In this document: in pieces, positions 8,478 to 16,747 of the stretch
How the letters are laid out: each line of letters begins with the position of its first letter
Position numbering within the stretch: the first letter of the stretch is position 1
Assembly: GCA_050728815.1 (NCBI GenBank)
Contig: JBOHKB010000237.1
Location: 1 to 53,750, forward strand
Length of the DNA: 53,750 nt
Source: DASWJZ01 sp050728815
GTDB taxonomy: Bacteria > Pseudomonadota > Alphaproteobacteria > Rhizobiales > Afifellaceae
Direction of reading: 5' to 3'
Translations under genes and position numbers: made by a program
Notes under the pieces: generated by a model
Database searches by the model: none
What the model saw: the letters and a program-made list of their open reading frames with translations, nothing else
Told to the model about the DNA's origin: nothing

Positions 8478-9718
8478 GGTGCCTCGCGATCCCGCACATG
8501 CTTTGCGTTGCGGGGCCGGGCGGGCCCGGTCGTGCCCCAGGGCGCGCCGTAGAGTTCGAGCAGCGCCGCCGCCGCCGCGCCCCTCGCCCAGGCGCTGTCG
8601 TCGGCGTCGTCGACGGTCACCTCCGATACGTCGGCGAGCCAGCGCGGGACTGCCTGCTCGAGCGCCCGGAGGAGCCCCGCCATCAGAGATTCGCCAAGCA
8701 CGAGCGTCGAGCCGACCAGCACTACTTTCGGCGGGGCGAAGAGCGTGATGAGGTTGGCGATGGCGAGCCCCAGCGCTTCGCCGGCGCGGAGCGCCGAGGC
8801 GGTCAGCTCGTTGTCGCCGGCTTCGATCCGCTCCTTCACAAGGTCCATGGCGCGGCCGAGCTGCACCGCCTCCAGGGCGTCGTCCCGTTCGGCGATCGGC
8901 GCGAGGATCGCCGGCTCGGCGGCGTGATCGGCAAGCCTTGCGATGGGGCCGTGGCCGTTGCCGTTCGCCGCGCTCGCGAGGTCGCCGAGATTGAAGCTCA
9001 GGCCCTTTGCGCCGCGGAACAGCTCGCCGCCATGCATCACGCCGAGGCCGAGCGAGTGCTCCACCGTGACGACCGCGAAGTCATCGAGATCGCGGCAGAG
9101 GCGGAACCAGTGCTCGCCGATGGTGATTGCGTTGGCGTCGCTTTCGATGAGCGTGGCGAGCCCCAGGCGCGCGAAAAGCGCCTTGCCGAAGGGCACGTTG
9201 GAATCGCGCAGGATCGGGCTTTGCCTGACGAGCCCAGTCGCGTGCTCGACCACTCCGGGAAGCGCAACGCAGATGCTCTCAACGGAACCGAGCGCCAGGC
9301 CGGCGTCCGCCACGCAGCGCCGCACGCCGTCCTCGACCAGGTCGGCGATGACCTCCGCCGACTGGCGGCCGACGCGGACAGGCTGGATCAGCTCCGCCAG
9401 CACGTCGCCCTGAAAGTCCGTCACCACATGCACGATGCGGCTCGGCGTGATCTTGACGCCGACGACGCGCGCCGCGTTCGGATTGAGCTCCAAAAGCACG
9501 CGCGGACGACCGCGGGCCGCGTCGCGCACAGTGCCCATCGGGCGCGGCACGATCAACTCGTCGTCGAGCAGCGCGGCCGTAATCGCCGACACCGTCGTCG
9601 GGCTGAGCTCGGTGCGCTCCGAGATCTCGACGCGCGCGATCGGCCCGAAGCGGCGGATCGCATCCACGACATGGAAGCGATTGATCGCGCGCATCAGCTC
9701 GGGATCGGCGGTTTTCAT
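8474..9718 (-). CDS. ROK family transcriptional regulator
   Basis: A 414-residue regulator with an N-terminal winged HTH (residues about 15-65, including RVEISERTELSPTTVSAIT) and a ROK sugar-kinase-like sensor domain after about residue 85. The sensor keeps the GVVEHATGLV and ESDANA elements, but the CxCGxxGCxE zinc motif of typical ROK proteins is missing: the region reads NLGDLASAANGNGHGP with no cysteines. Ligand binding may therefore be altered, and kinase activity is unlikely. It diverges from the ABC binding-protein gene across a 223-bp region containing a clear inverted repeat. It probably represses both sides until a sugar ligand binds. The identity of that ligand is not visible. Confidence 0.85.
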   Translation of the reverse strand: MKTADPELMRAINRFHVVDAIRRFGPIARVEISERTELSPTTVSAITAALLDDELIVPRPMGTVRDAARGRPRVLLELNPNAARVVGVKITPSRIVHVVTDFQGDVLAELIQPVRVGRQSAEVIADLVEDGVRRCVADAGLALGSVESICVALPGVVEHATGLVRQSPILRDSNVPFGKALFARLGLATLIESDANAITIGEHWFRLCRDLDDFAVVTVEHSLGLGVMHGGELFRGAKGLSFNLGDLASAANGNGHGPIARLADHAAEPAILAPIAERDDALEAVQLGRAMDLVKERIEAGDNELTASALRAGEALGLAIANLITLFAPPKVVLVGSTLVLGESLMAGLLRALEQAVPRWLADVSEVTVDDADDSAWARGAAAAALLELYGAPWGTTGPARPRNAKHVRDREAP

Positions 9719-9861
9719 GGATTTGCGCCGTGGACGGCTGCCCCCGATTTATTTCCTATTGCGACAAATTCTCTAATCGCCGCACTCGGAGAACTCAAGC
9801 TGAGCGAGCGCTCGGGCCGCGAGTTCCGCGCAGATCGGACTTGACCCGCCGGAAGCAGGTG

Positions 9862-9882
9862 GTGTTATTTATTCCATAACAC
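9862..9882. promoter_or_regulatory. inverted-repeat operator, probably for ROK regulator
   Basis: Perfect 7-bp arms GTGTTAT and ATAACAC flank TTATTCC, 60 bp before the binding-protein start. TTGACC at 9841-9846 could be the -35 element of the transporter promoter, which would put the -10 region inside the operator. A related AT-rich stretch at 9748-9768, near the regulator start, may be a second site. Assignment to the ROK protein is inferred from the divergent arrangement. Confidence 0.55.
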
Positions 9883-9941
9883 AAAAAAAACCGCTTCCCG
9901 CGGTGTTGGACGCTAACGCTCCAGCTGACAGGAGGAGACGC

Positions 9942-11216
9942 ATGACAAGCCTTTCATATCGCAGAGGCATCGGCGGGCTGATGGGCCTCGCCGCCTTTCT
10001 TGCGCTTGGCGCGGGCATCGCTCAGGCGCAGACGACGATCCGCATGCTGCACGTCGAAACCAACCCGGACACGGTCGCCATGTGGCAGCAGGCGGCGAAG
10101 GATTTTGGCGCCGAGCACCCCGGCGTGACCGTCGACGTCCAGTACCTGGAGAACGAAGCCTACAAGGCAAAGCTTCCGACGCTGCTCCAGTCCGATGAGC
10201 GGCCGAACGTCATCTACAGCTGGTCGGGCGGTGTCATGCGGGCGCAGAACGAAGCCGGCTTCCTGGCCGACGTGACCGAGCCGGCGGGCACGTTCACCGA
10301 CCGCTTCTCGGCCGGCGCAGCTGGCGCCTTCAACATCGACAGCAAGATCGTCGGCGCGCCCAACCACCTTTCCGAGGTCGTCTTCTTCTACAACAAGGAG
10401 CTGGTCGCGAAGGCGGGAGTCGATCCGACCGCGATCAAGACGTGGGACGAATTCCTCGCGGCGGTGACGAAGGTGAAGGAGGCTGGCATCACTCCGATCA
10501 TCGTCGGCGGTGGCGAGAAGTGGCCGATGCACTTCTACTGGTCCTATCTCGTGATGCGCGAGGGCGGCGCGCAGGCGCTGACGAACGCCCGCGCCGGCAA
10601 CGACAACGGCTTCAACAACGAGGCCTTTGTGAAGGCAGGCGAGGACTTGCAGGAACTCGTGGCGCTGGAGCCATTCCAGGAAGGCTGGCTGGCGACCCTT
10701 CACCTCCAGGCCGCGGGCCTCTGGGGTGACGGCAAGGGCGCTTTCCAACTGATGGGGAGCTGGCTGCTGAACACGCAGAAGAACAACGCCACCGATGGCA
10801 AGGGCCTCGCTCCGGAAAACATCGGCATCCTGAGCTTCCCCGTCGTGGAAGGCGGAAAGGGCGCTGCTACGGACACGCTTGGCGGTATCAACGGCTGGCT
10901 CATCACCGAGGGGTCTCCGCCCGAGGCGATCGAGTTCGTGAAGTATCTGCTGCAGGAGAAGTATCAGGACACCGCGGCGGCGAAGGGGTTCTACATTCCC
11001 TCCGTGGTGGCGTCGGCAGCCAAAATCGAGTCCCCGCTCAACAAGCGGATGGCCGACGATCTCGCCGCTTCCACCTATCACCAGATATTTTTCGACCAGG
11101 ATCTCGGTCCGGACGTCGGGCGTGTCGTGAACGACATCTCGGTCGCGGTCGCCGCCGGCGATATGACGCCGGAAGAAGGCGCCGCGGCTGTTCAAGAAGC
11201 CTGGGACCAGCAGTAG
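9942..11216 (+). CDS. ABC transporter sugar-binding protein
   Basis: A 424-residue family 1 extracellular solute-binding protein. The signal peptide occupies residues 1 to about 26 (charged SYRRG, hydrophobic LMGLAAFLALGAG, cleavage after AQA). The mature part starts TTIRMLHVETNPDTV and keeps the binding-protein pattern of KAKLPTLLQSDERPNVIYSW. The ATG at 9942 is chosen over one 39 bases upstream because GGAGGAG lies just before it and the signal peptide then starts correctly. It delivers a carbohydrate, probably an oligosaccharide or glycoside, to the two permeases downstream. The divergent ROK regulator and ThuA/Gfo genes support a sugar role. Confidence 0.9.
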   Translation: MTSLSYRRGIGGLMGLAAFLALGAGIAQAQTTIRMLHVETNPDTVAMWQQAAKDFGAEHPGVTVDVQYLENEAYKAKLPTLLQSDERPNVIYSWSGGVMRAQNEAGFLADVTEPAGTFTDRFSAGAAGAFNIDSKIVGAPNHLSEVVFFYNKELVAKAGVDPTAIKTWDEFLAAVTKVKEAGITPIIVGGGEKWPMHFYWSYLVMREGGAQALTNARAGNDNGFNNEAFVKAGEDLQELVALEPFQEGWLATLHLQAAGLWGDGKGAFQLMGSWLLNTQKNNATDGKGLAPENIGILSFPVVEGGKGAATDTLGGINGWLITEGSPPEAIEFVKYLLQEKYQDTAAAKGFYIPSVVASAAKIESPLNKRMADDLAASTYHQIFFDQDLGPDVGRVVNDISVAVAAGDMTPEEGAAAVQEAWDQQ

Positions 11217-11232
11217 AATAGGGCTATCCCGA

Positions 11233-11264
11233 GAGGGGTCCCGGCGTATCGGCCGGGGCCCCTC
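11233..11264 (+). terminator. intercistronic stem-loop after binding-protein gene
   Basis: GAGGGG-T-CCCGGC pairs with GCCGGG-G-CCCCTC around a six-base loop, giving about 13 bp including one G-U pair, and is followed by CCCTTT. It lies between the binding-protein and permease genes. As at other ABC importers, such a hairpin is expected to protect the upstream mRNA or cause partial termination, so that the binding protein is made in excess. Confidence 0.65.
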
Positions 11265-11291
11265 CCCTTTGTCTGAAGGCAGGCGAAGCAA

Positions 11292-12194
11292 ATGGCGTCC
11301 GGCGCGCCTCTCGCAACCTCCAGCAGGAACGCCGGCCCGGGCGGGCTCGCCACCGCGGTGATTTTCCTCCCGCCGGCGCTCGTCCTTTTCACGCTCTTCG
11401 TCATACTGCCGGTCGGCGAGGCGGCCTGGTACAGCTTCTTCAACTGGAACGGCCTCGGGCCGCTCGACCGTGTCATCGGCCTTGCCAACTACGTCCAGGC
11501 GCTGACGCACTCCGTTTTCCAGCGCGCCTTCCTGAACAACCTGATGATCATCGCGATCTCGCTCGGCGTGCAGCTGCCGCTGGCGCTCGGGCTCGCGATG
11601 CTCCTCGCTGAGCGTTTTCGCGGAGCGGTCGCGTTCCGTATGATCTTCTTCCTGCCGTACATCCTCGCCGACGTGGCGGCCGGCCTGATCTGGCGCTTCA
11701 TGTTCGACGGCGATTACGGGCCACTCTCGTACCTGGTGCAGTGGTTCGGGTACCCGCCGCTCTTCCTGCTTGCCGACCGCGATTTCGCCTACTCGACGGT
11801 GCTGACGGTGATCGTGTGGAAGTATTTCGGCTTCCACATGATGCTCTATATCGCTGGGCTGCAGTCGATCGACCGCAACCTCTACGAGGCGGCCGACATC
11901 GACGGCGCGACGCCATTCCAGCGGTTCTGGTACGTGACGCTACCCCAGCTTGGGCCGATGATCCGCATCTCGGTGTTCTTCTCGCTGGTCGGCTCGCTGC
12001 AGGTGTTCGACCTGATCGTGCCGCTGACCGGCGGCGGACCGCTCAACTCGACGCACACGATGGTCTCCTATCTTTACCAGTTCGGCGTCGGGCGAATGCG
12101 CGTCGGCTTTGGGTCGGCTGTCGGCGTGATCCTCTTCATTCTCTGCGTCACCGTCGCCTTCTCCTACAAGCGCTGGTTCATGCGCAATGACTGA
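11292..12194 (+). CDS. ABC sugar permease, MalF/UgpA-like
   Basis: A 300-residue inner-membrane protein with about six hydrophobic segments, from the N-terminal AVIFLPPALVLFTLFVILP to VGVILFILCVTVAFSYKRW. The EAA loop that contacts the ATPase is visible as YEAADIDGATPFQRFWYVTLP near residues 200-220. It overlaps the next permease by eight bases, so the two are translationally coupled and form a heterodimer. No ATP-binding subunit follows; a shared MsmK/UgpC-type ATPase encoded elsewhere would be needed. Confidence 0.9.
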   Translation: MASGAPLATSSRNAGPGGLATAVIFLPPALVLFTLFVILPVGEAAWYSFFNWNGLGPLDRVIGLANYVQALTHSVFQRAFLNNLMIIAISLGVQLPLALGLAMLLAERFRGAVAFRMIFFLPYILADVAAGLIWRFMFDGDYGPLSYLVQWFGYPPLFLLADRDFAYSTVLTVIVWKYFGFHMMLYIAGLQSIDRNLYEAADIDGATPFQRFWYVTLPQLGPMIRISVFFSLVGSLQVFDLIVPLTGGGPLNSTHTMVSYLYQFGVGRMRVGFGSAVGVILFILCVTVAFSYKRWFMRND

Positions 12195-13080
12195 CGCGCT
12201 CTCACCCTCGCTCGCCCATCCCGCCGTGCGAACCGCCGGGCGCGAACGCGCGGCGAACTGGATCAGCTTCGGCCCCGTCTGGAAATGGGCGGTGCTGCTT
12301 GTGGTGACCGCGATCGTCATGGTGCCGCTGCTCGCCACGCTGCTTGGCGGCTTCAAGAGCCTCGGCGAACTCAGAACCGATCCGGTCGGCATTCCGGATG
12401 TGTGGATGTGGGAGAACTACTGGGAGATTCTTTCAAGCTACCGCTACTGGCAATTGCTCTTCAACTCGCTCTGGATCGCAGGCTTCACCGTCGCCTTGAC
12501 GCTCGTTGTCGCTTCGACCGCGGCTTTTGCGTTCGCGCATCTGCACTTTTTTGGGCGCGACATGCTGTTCAACTATCTGCTGCTCGGGCTGACGTTTCCC
12601 TTCGCCACCGCGATCCTTCCGCTCTTCATCAAGGTGCGCGACCTTGGTCTCCTGAATACCCATGCCGGCGTGATCCTGCCGCAAGTCGCCTTCGGGCTAG
12701 GCGTCAGCGTTCTCCTGCTCCGCAACGCCTTCCGCCGGCTGCCGGAGGAACTGCTCGACGCGGCTCTCGTCGACGGCTGCGGCTACATGCGGTTCTTCTT
12801 CCACGTGACGCTGCCGCTCTCGCGCCCCATCCTCGCGACTGTCGCGATCATCTCCTTCGTGGTGAGCTGGAACAATTTCCTGCTGCCGCTCGTCGTCCTG
12901 AACTCGGAAGTGAAATATCCCTGGCCTCTCGGCATGATGGTCTATCAGGGCGAGTACATGACCAACTGGCCGTTGGTCCTCGCCTTCGTGACGCTGACCA
13001 TCCTTCCCGCCATCCTGATGTTCGTGCTCGCCCAAAAACACATCGTCTCCGGGCTGACGGCGGGAGCGGTCAAAGGCTGA
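12187..13080 (+). CDS. ABC sugar permease, MalG/UgpE-like
   Basis: A 297-residue inner-membrane protein, the second half of the permease pair. It has an N-terminal membrane anchor VLLVVTAIVMVPLLATLLGG and about six hydrophobic segments in total. The EAA loop appears as LLDAALVDGCGYMRFFFHVTLP in the C-terminal third. It ends with KHIVSGLTAGAVKG, a typical MalG-family tail. It overlaps the upstream permease by eight bases. The gene after it, 126 bp downstream, belongs to a different transporter, so this is the last gene of the sugar import unit. Confidence 0.9.
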   Translation: MTDALSPSLAHPAVRTAGRERAANWISFGPVWKWAVLLVVTAIVMVPLLATLLGGFKSLGELRTDPVGIPDVWMWENYWEILSSYRYWQLLFNSLWIAGFTVALTLVVASTAAFAFAHLHFFGRDMLFNYLLLGLTFPFATAILPLFIKVRDLGLLNTHAGVILPQVAFGLGVSVLLLRNAFRRLPEELLDAALVDGCGYMRFFFHVTLPLSRPILATVAIISFVVSWNNFLLPLVVLNSEVKYPWPLGMMVYQGEYMTNWPLVLAFVTLTILPAILMFVLAQKHIVSGLTAGAVKG

Positions 13081-13206
13081 CCGGGCAAAACTTCGCTTTT
13101 CCTTCCCATTCACCGTACGGCCGGCCTGCGAACCTTGCGGATTTGCGCAAGGTCAACGCAATGTCGGCCGATTGCACTCCATACGCGGCAGGAGAGAGGA
13201 CCCGAC

Positions 13207-14343
13207 ATGAGCGCGCCGCCATTTCTCGTCGCCACCGCCGATGCCGAGCGGATGAAGATTGCCGCCGCCGGTTCCTGGACGGCGGCCTATGCCGGCGAGG
13301 CCGACCGTCTCGTCGGCGAGATGGAGGGGAAGTCGGCCGCCGCGCGGCGGCTCAGCATCGACATCGCCGGCGTCGAGGCGCTCGACACGTTTGGCGCCTG
13401 GCTCTTGGAACGGCTCTTGCGCGTCTCGGTCGGCCGCGGGCAGGAGGCGGAGCTTGCCGGTCTGCCCGATCGCTATCGCGGTTTGGTCGAAGAGGTGCGC
13501 GCGGTCAACCGTCGGCCGGCGGCGCCGCCCGAAAGGCGCGGCATCATCGCCGCGGCGTTCGACGCCGCGGGCCGTGGCTTTGCAAGCTTGGAAGCCGAGG
13601 CGCTCGCATTCCTCGCCATGCTCGGCGCGATCGGCGCGGCGCTCGGCCGCGTCGTGATCCACCCGAAGAGCTTCCGTGTGGCCTCGGCGGTGCATCATCT
13701 CGACCGCGTCGGCTGGCAGGCGGTCGGGATCATGCTCCTCATCACCTTCCTGATAGGCGGCATCATCGCGCAGCAGGGCATCTTCCACTTCCGCAAGTTC
13801 GGCGCGGACGACTACGTGGTCGATCTCGTCGGCATCCTCGTGCTTCGCGAGATCGGCGTGCTGATCGTGGCGATCATGGTGGCGGGGCGCTCGGGCAGCT
13901 CCTACACCGCCGAGATCGGCTCCATGAAGATGCGCGAGGAGATCGATGCGCTCCGCACCATGGGCCTCGACCCGGTGGAGATCCTCATCCTGCCGCGCGT
14001 CGCCGCGCTGGTATTGGCGCTTCCGATCCTCGCCTTCATCGGCGGGATGGCGGCGCTCTTCGGCGGCGGGCTGGTGGCCTGGCTCTACGGCGGCATGAGC
14101 CCGGGAGTCTTCCTCGCCCGGCTGAACGACGCCGTCTCCGTCACGCATTTCCAGGTCGGCATGCTGAAGGCGCCCTTCATGGCGCTCGCCATCGGTGTGG
14201 TGGCGGCGAGCGAAGGTCTCCGCGTCGAGGGGAGCGCCGAGTCGCTCGGCCTGAAGACGACGACCTCGGTGGTGAAGTCGATCTTCCTTGTCATCGTGCT
14301 CGACGGCTTCTTCGCCATCTTCTTCGCCTCGATCGGGATGTGA
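13207..14343 (+). CDS. MlaE-like permease with N-terminal STAS domain
   Basis: A 378-residue permease of an MCE-type lipid transporter. Residues 1 to about 100 resemble a STAS domain (IDIAGVEALDTFGAWLL). The remainder is the MlaE family domain with several membrane segments and the conserved GSSYTAEIGSMKMREEIDAL stretch that couples to the ATPase. The ATG at 13207 follows AGGAGAGAGGA; upstream in-frame codons look non-coding. The ATPase gene starts three bases after its stop. The system is expected to move phospholipids between the inner and outer membranes. Fusion of STAS to MlaE is common in alphaproteobacteria and stands in for a separate MlaB. Confidence 0.9.
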   Translation: MSAPPFLVATADAERMKIAAAGSWTAAYAGEADRLVGEMEGKSAAARRLSIDIAGVEALDTFGAWLLERLLRVSVGRGQEAELAGLPDRYRGLVEEVRAVNRRPAAPPERRGIIAAAFDAAGRGFASLEAEALAFLAMLGAIGAALGRVVIHPKSFRVASAVHHLDRVGWQAVGIMLLITFLIGGIIAQQGIFHFRKFGADDYVVDLVGILVLREIGVLIVAIMVAGRSGSSYTAEIGSMKMREEIDALRTMGLDPVEILILPRVAALVLALPILAFIGGMAALFGGGLVAWLYGGMSPGVFLARLNDAVSVTHFQVGMLKAPFMALAIGVVAASEGLRVEGSAESLGLKTTTSVVKSIFLVIVLDGFFAIFFASIGM

Positions 14344-14346
14344 CGC

Positions 14347-15144
14347 GTGGAGCAGCCCACAAGCGACGTTGTCATCCGCGTGAGCGGCCTGGTCGTCGGC
14401 TTCCGCCGGCACGTCGTGCTCGACCATCTCTCGCTCGACGTGAAGCGTGGCGAGATTCTTGGCCTCGTCGGCGGCTCTGGCAGCGGCAAGTCGGTGCTTC
14501 TCCGCACCGTCATCGGGCTTCTGCCGAAGCGCGAGGGGCGGATCGAAGTGTTCGGCGTCGACCTCGACCGCGTGAGCGATTCCGAGCGCCGCGCGATCGA
14601 GCGCCGCTGGGGCGTGCTCTACCAGCAGGGCGCGCTCTTCTCCTCGCTCACCGTCCGCCAGAACGTAGAGTTCCCGATGCGCGAATACCTCGATCTCTCC
14701 GAGCGCCTGATGGGGGAGGTGGCGATGGCGAAGCTCGAAATGGTCGGCCTCGACGCGCGCGATGCCCAAAAACTTCCCTCGGAGCTTTCGGGCGGCATGA
14801 CCAAGCGCGTGGCGCTGGCCCGCGCTCTCGCGCTCGACCCGGAGATCGTGTTCCTCGACGAGCCGACCTCCGGCCTCGACCCGATCACCGCCGGCGACTT
14901 CGATTCGCTCATCCAGACGCTGCAACAGACACTGGGGCTCACCGTCTTCATGGTCACGCACGACCTCGATACGCTCCGGACCGCGTGCGACCGCATCGCC
15001 GCGCTCGCCGATGGAAAAATCGTCGCCGACGGGCCAATGGCCGCGATGCTCGCCTCCGAGCATCCCTGGGTGAAAGCCTATTTTCGCGGCAAGCGGGCCG
15101 AACGCGGCGCTGGGACCGAGTCTGCTGAGATGAGGGCCGAGTAA
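14347..15144 (+). CDS. Mla-type ABC transporter ATPase (MlaF-like)
   Basis: A 265-residue ABC ATPase starting at GTG. Walker A is GGSGSGKS near residue 43, the signature is LSGGM, Walker B is IVFLDEPTSGLD and the H-loop is VTHDLDT. The segment GVLYQQGALFSSLTVRQNV is typical of MlaF-type ATPases. The gene lies three bases after the permease, and its stop codon is immediately followed by the ATG of the MCE gene, so all three are one operon. It powers phospholipid trafficking at the inner membrane. Confidence 0.9.
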   Translation: MEQPTSDVVIRVSGLVVGFRRHVVLDHLSLDVKRGEILGLVGGSGSGKSVLLRTVIGLLPKREGRIEVFGVDLDRVSDSERRAIERRWGVLYQQGALFSSLTVRQNVEFPMREYLDLSERLMGEVAMAKLEMVGLDARDAQKLPSELSGGMTKRVALARALALDPEIVFLDEPTSGLDPITAGDFDSLIQTLQQTLGLTVFMVTHDLDTLRTACDRIAALADGKIVADGPMAAMLASEHPWVKAYFRGKRAERGAGTESAEMRAE

Positions 15145-16257
15145 ATGGAAATTCGCGCGCGTTATGTGCTGGTCGGGCTGTTCTCGCTCGCCGTCATCCT
15201 TGCCGGCTTCGGCTTCGTCTACTGGCTCGAGAATTTCGGCGGGCTCGCCGAGCGAACGAGCTACCGCATCCGCTTCGAAAACTCGGTGTCCGGGCTGCTC
15301 CTCGGCTCCGCCGTGCAGTTCAACGGCATCCGCGTCGGCGAGGTGACCGACCTGAAACTCAACCCCGCCGATCCGCGCGAGGTCTTGGTGACGATCGCCG
15401 TTGCCGCCGACACGCCGGTCAGGGCCGACACTAGGATCGGCCTCGCGTTCGGCGGGCTGACCGGCGTCCCCGAGGTCGCGCTGTCCGGCGGCACGCCCGA
15501 CGCGCCCGCGCCGTTGTCCACGGACGGCGAGCCGCCGCTGCTCGTCGCGGAGGCCGCCGCCGCGCAGGACTGGACCGAGGCGGCGCGCGAAGCCTTTTCG
15601 CGCATCGATTCGCTTCTCGCCGAAAACTCGGATGCGTTGAAGAACACGCTCGCCAACCTCGACACGTTTTCCTCGGCGCTCGCCAAGAACGCCGACAAAG
15701 TGGAGGGCCTCTTGGCTGGGCTTGAGCGGCTGACCGGGGGCGGAGCGGGGAGGATCGCGTCGGTGCTCTACAGCCTGACGCCGCTCGAGATGGAGGTTGC
15801 GTCAGTCCCCTCGGAGGGACAGCTGATGGTGGCGCTGCCGAGCGCGCCGCTTTCCTACGACACGCCAAAATTCTTGGTGCAGTCGGGGGAGGGCGAGGCG
15901 ACGCCCTTCGATGACGCGCAATGGGCGGACACCCTGCCGCGGATGCTCCAGTCGGCGATCGTCCGCAGCTTCGAGAACGCCGGCTACACGCGCGTCGGCA
16001 CCGACATGCAGGGCATCGCCGCCGACCGAACGCTGATGCTCGATATCCGCCGCTTCCGCATCTCCGCCGACTCCATCGCGGAGATCGACCTCACCGCCAA
16101 GATCGCGGATGTCGCGGGCGCGCTCATTGCCGAGCGGCGTTTCCAGGCAAGCGCTCCCGCCGCGGCGATGGAGGCGGAAGCCGCCGCAAAGGCGCTCGAC
16201 CAGGCCTTCGGCAAGGCCGTCGCCGAGCTGGTGCCCTGGGCCCTCGCCGCACCCTAA
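15145..16257 (+). CDS. MCE (MlaD-like) protein fused to ABC_trans_aux domain
   Basis: A 370-residue periplasmic-facing subunit. An N-terminal membrane anchor (residues about 7-28, LVGLFSLAVILAGFGFVYWL) is followed by one MCE domain (about 38-115; SVSGLLLGSAVQFNGIRVGE). A helical linker covers about 140-200. The C-terminal part from about 205 (LYSLTPLEME) resembles the ABC-type transport auxiliary component seen as the separate lipoprotein PqiC. In most relatives these are two genes; here they are continuous. The start ATG directly follows the ATPase stop. No other transporter genes follow. The protein should form the membrane-anchored substrate channel or shuttle contact; loss of a separate lipoprotein anchor suggests the auxiliary domain is held at the inner membrane. 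Confidence 0.8.
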   Translation: MEIRARYVLVGLFSLAVILAGFGFVYWLENFGGLAERTSYRIRFENSVSGLLLGSAVQFNGIRVGEVTDLKLNPADPREVLVTIAVAADTPVRADTRIGLAFGGLTGVPEVALSGGTPDAPAPLSTDGEPPLLVAEAAAAQDWTEAAREAFSRIDSLLAENSDALKNTLANLDTFSSALAKNADKVEGLLAGLERLTGGGAGRIASVLYSLTPLEMEVASVPSEGQLMVALPSAPLSYDTPKFLVQSGEGEATPFDDAQWADTLPRMLQSAIVRSFENAGYTRVGTDMQGIAADRTLMLDIRRFRISADSIAEIDLTAKIADVAGALIAERRFQASAPAAAMEAEAAAKALDQAFGKAVAELVPWALAAP

Positions 16258-16263
16258 CCGCCC

Positions 16264-16291
16264 TTGATATTCCCGCTCAATGTCCTATGCT
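16264..16291 (+). promoter_or_regulatory. possible promoter/operator of Xre-RES pair
   Basis: TTGATA, a 16-bp gap and TATGCT resemble -35/-10 boxes. An inverted repeat (TGTCC at 16281, GGACA at 16305) overlaps the downstream side and ends just before the antitoxin ATG, as expected for autoregulation. The matches are only moderate. Confidence 0.4.
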
Positions 16292-16315
16292 TTGCCCTAT
16301 AAAGGGACAAATCAC

Positions 16316-16747
16316 ATGGCAGAGATGCGAAAAGCCGATCGGCGGCAGGGCTTTGGCGAAGCGTCCGTTGGGTTCCGGGGGGCGGTCGAAACGCCTCTGG
16401 CGCTTTCCTTCATCGGCAAAGGCGCGGCGATCGACGTTGACCGCGTCGCGGGCTCCCTCGGCGTCTCCAAGACGCAGCTTGCCGAGACCATCGGGGTCGG
16501 CCGGGAAACCCTCTACAAGCGTGCGCGGAGCGAGGCGCCGAAGACTCAGGCGCGGCTCCGCGAAATGCTCGAAATATTGGGCCGCGTGCTGGAGTGGGCC
16601 GGCGGCAAGGAGCAGGCAATGGCCTGGTACCGCGCGCAGCCGATTCCCGCTTTCGGCGGCCGCACGCCTGAATCGCTGGTGAAGTCCGGCCAAGCCACGG
16701 CGCTCCGCGACTACCTCGATCATCTCGCTCTTGGCGGCTACGCGTGA
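16316..16747 (+). CDS. Xre/MbcA/ParS family antitoxin (DUF2384)
   Basis: A 143-residue antitoxin-like protein. The N-terminal half contains an Xre-type HTH (GVSKTQLAETIGVGRETLYKR), and the C-terminal half has the DUF2384 toxin-binding part (EMLEILGRVLEWAGG, IPAFGGRTPESLVKSGQ). The ATG at 16316 is preferred to 16280 because the earlier one would lie in the likely promoter, and AAAGGGAC provides a ribosome site. It overlaps the RES gene by four bases (GTGA). It should neutralise the RES toxin and repress the operon. It differs clearly from the second Xre gene at 29474. Confidence 0.85.
   Translation: MAEMRKADRRQGFGEASVGFRGAVETPLALSFIGKGAAIDVDRVAGSLGVSKTQLAETIGVGRETLYKRARSEAPKTQARLREMLEILGRVLEWAGGKEQAMAWYRAQPIPAFGGRTPESLVKSGQATALRDYLDHLALGGYA

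Noticed and set aside
9954..11837. 627-codon minus-strand open frame under the ABC binding-protein and permease genes
   Set aside because: Opposes genes with a signal peptide, membrane segments and good ribosome sites; no recognisable domain.
12285..15128. 947-codon plus-strand open frame through the permease and Mla genes
   Set aside because: Arg-rich shadow in another frame; the true frames show transporter motifs.
16280..16315. Earlier ATG for the first Xre antitoxin
   Set aside because: Lies within the probable promoter and adds unconserved residues; 16316 has a better ribosome site.
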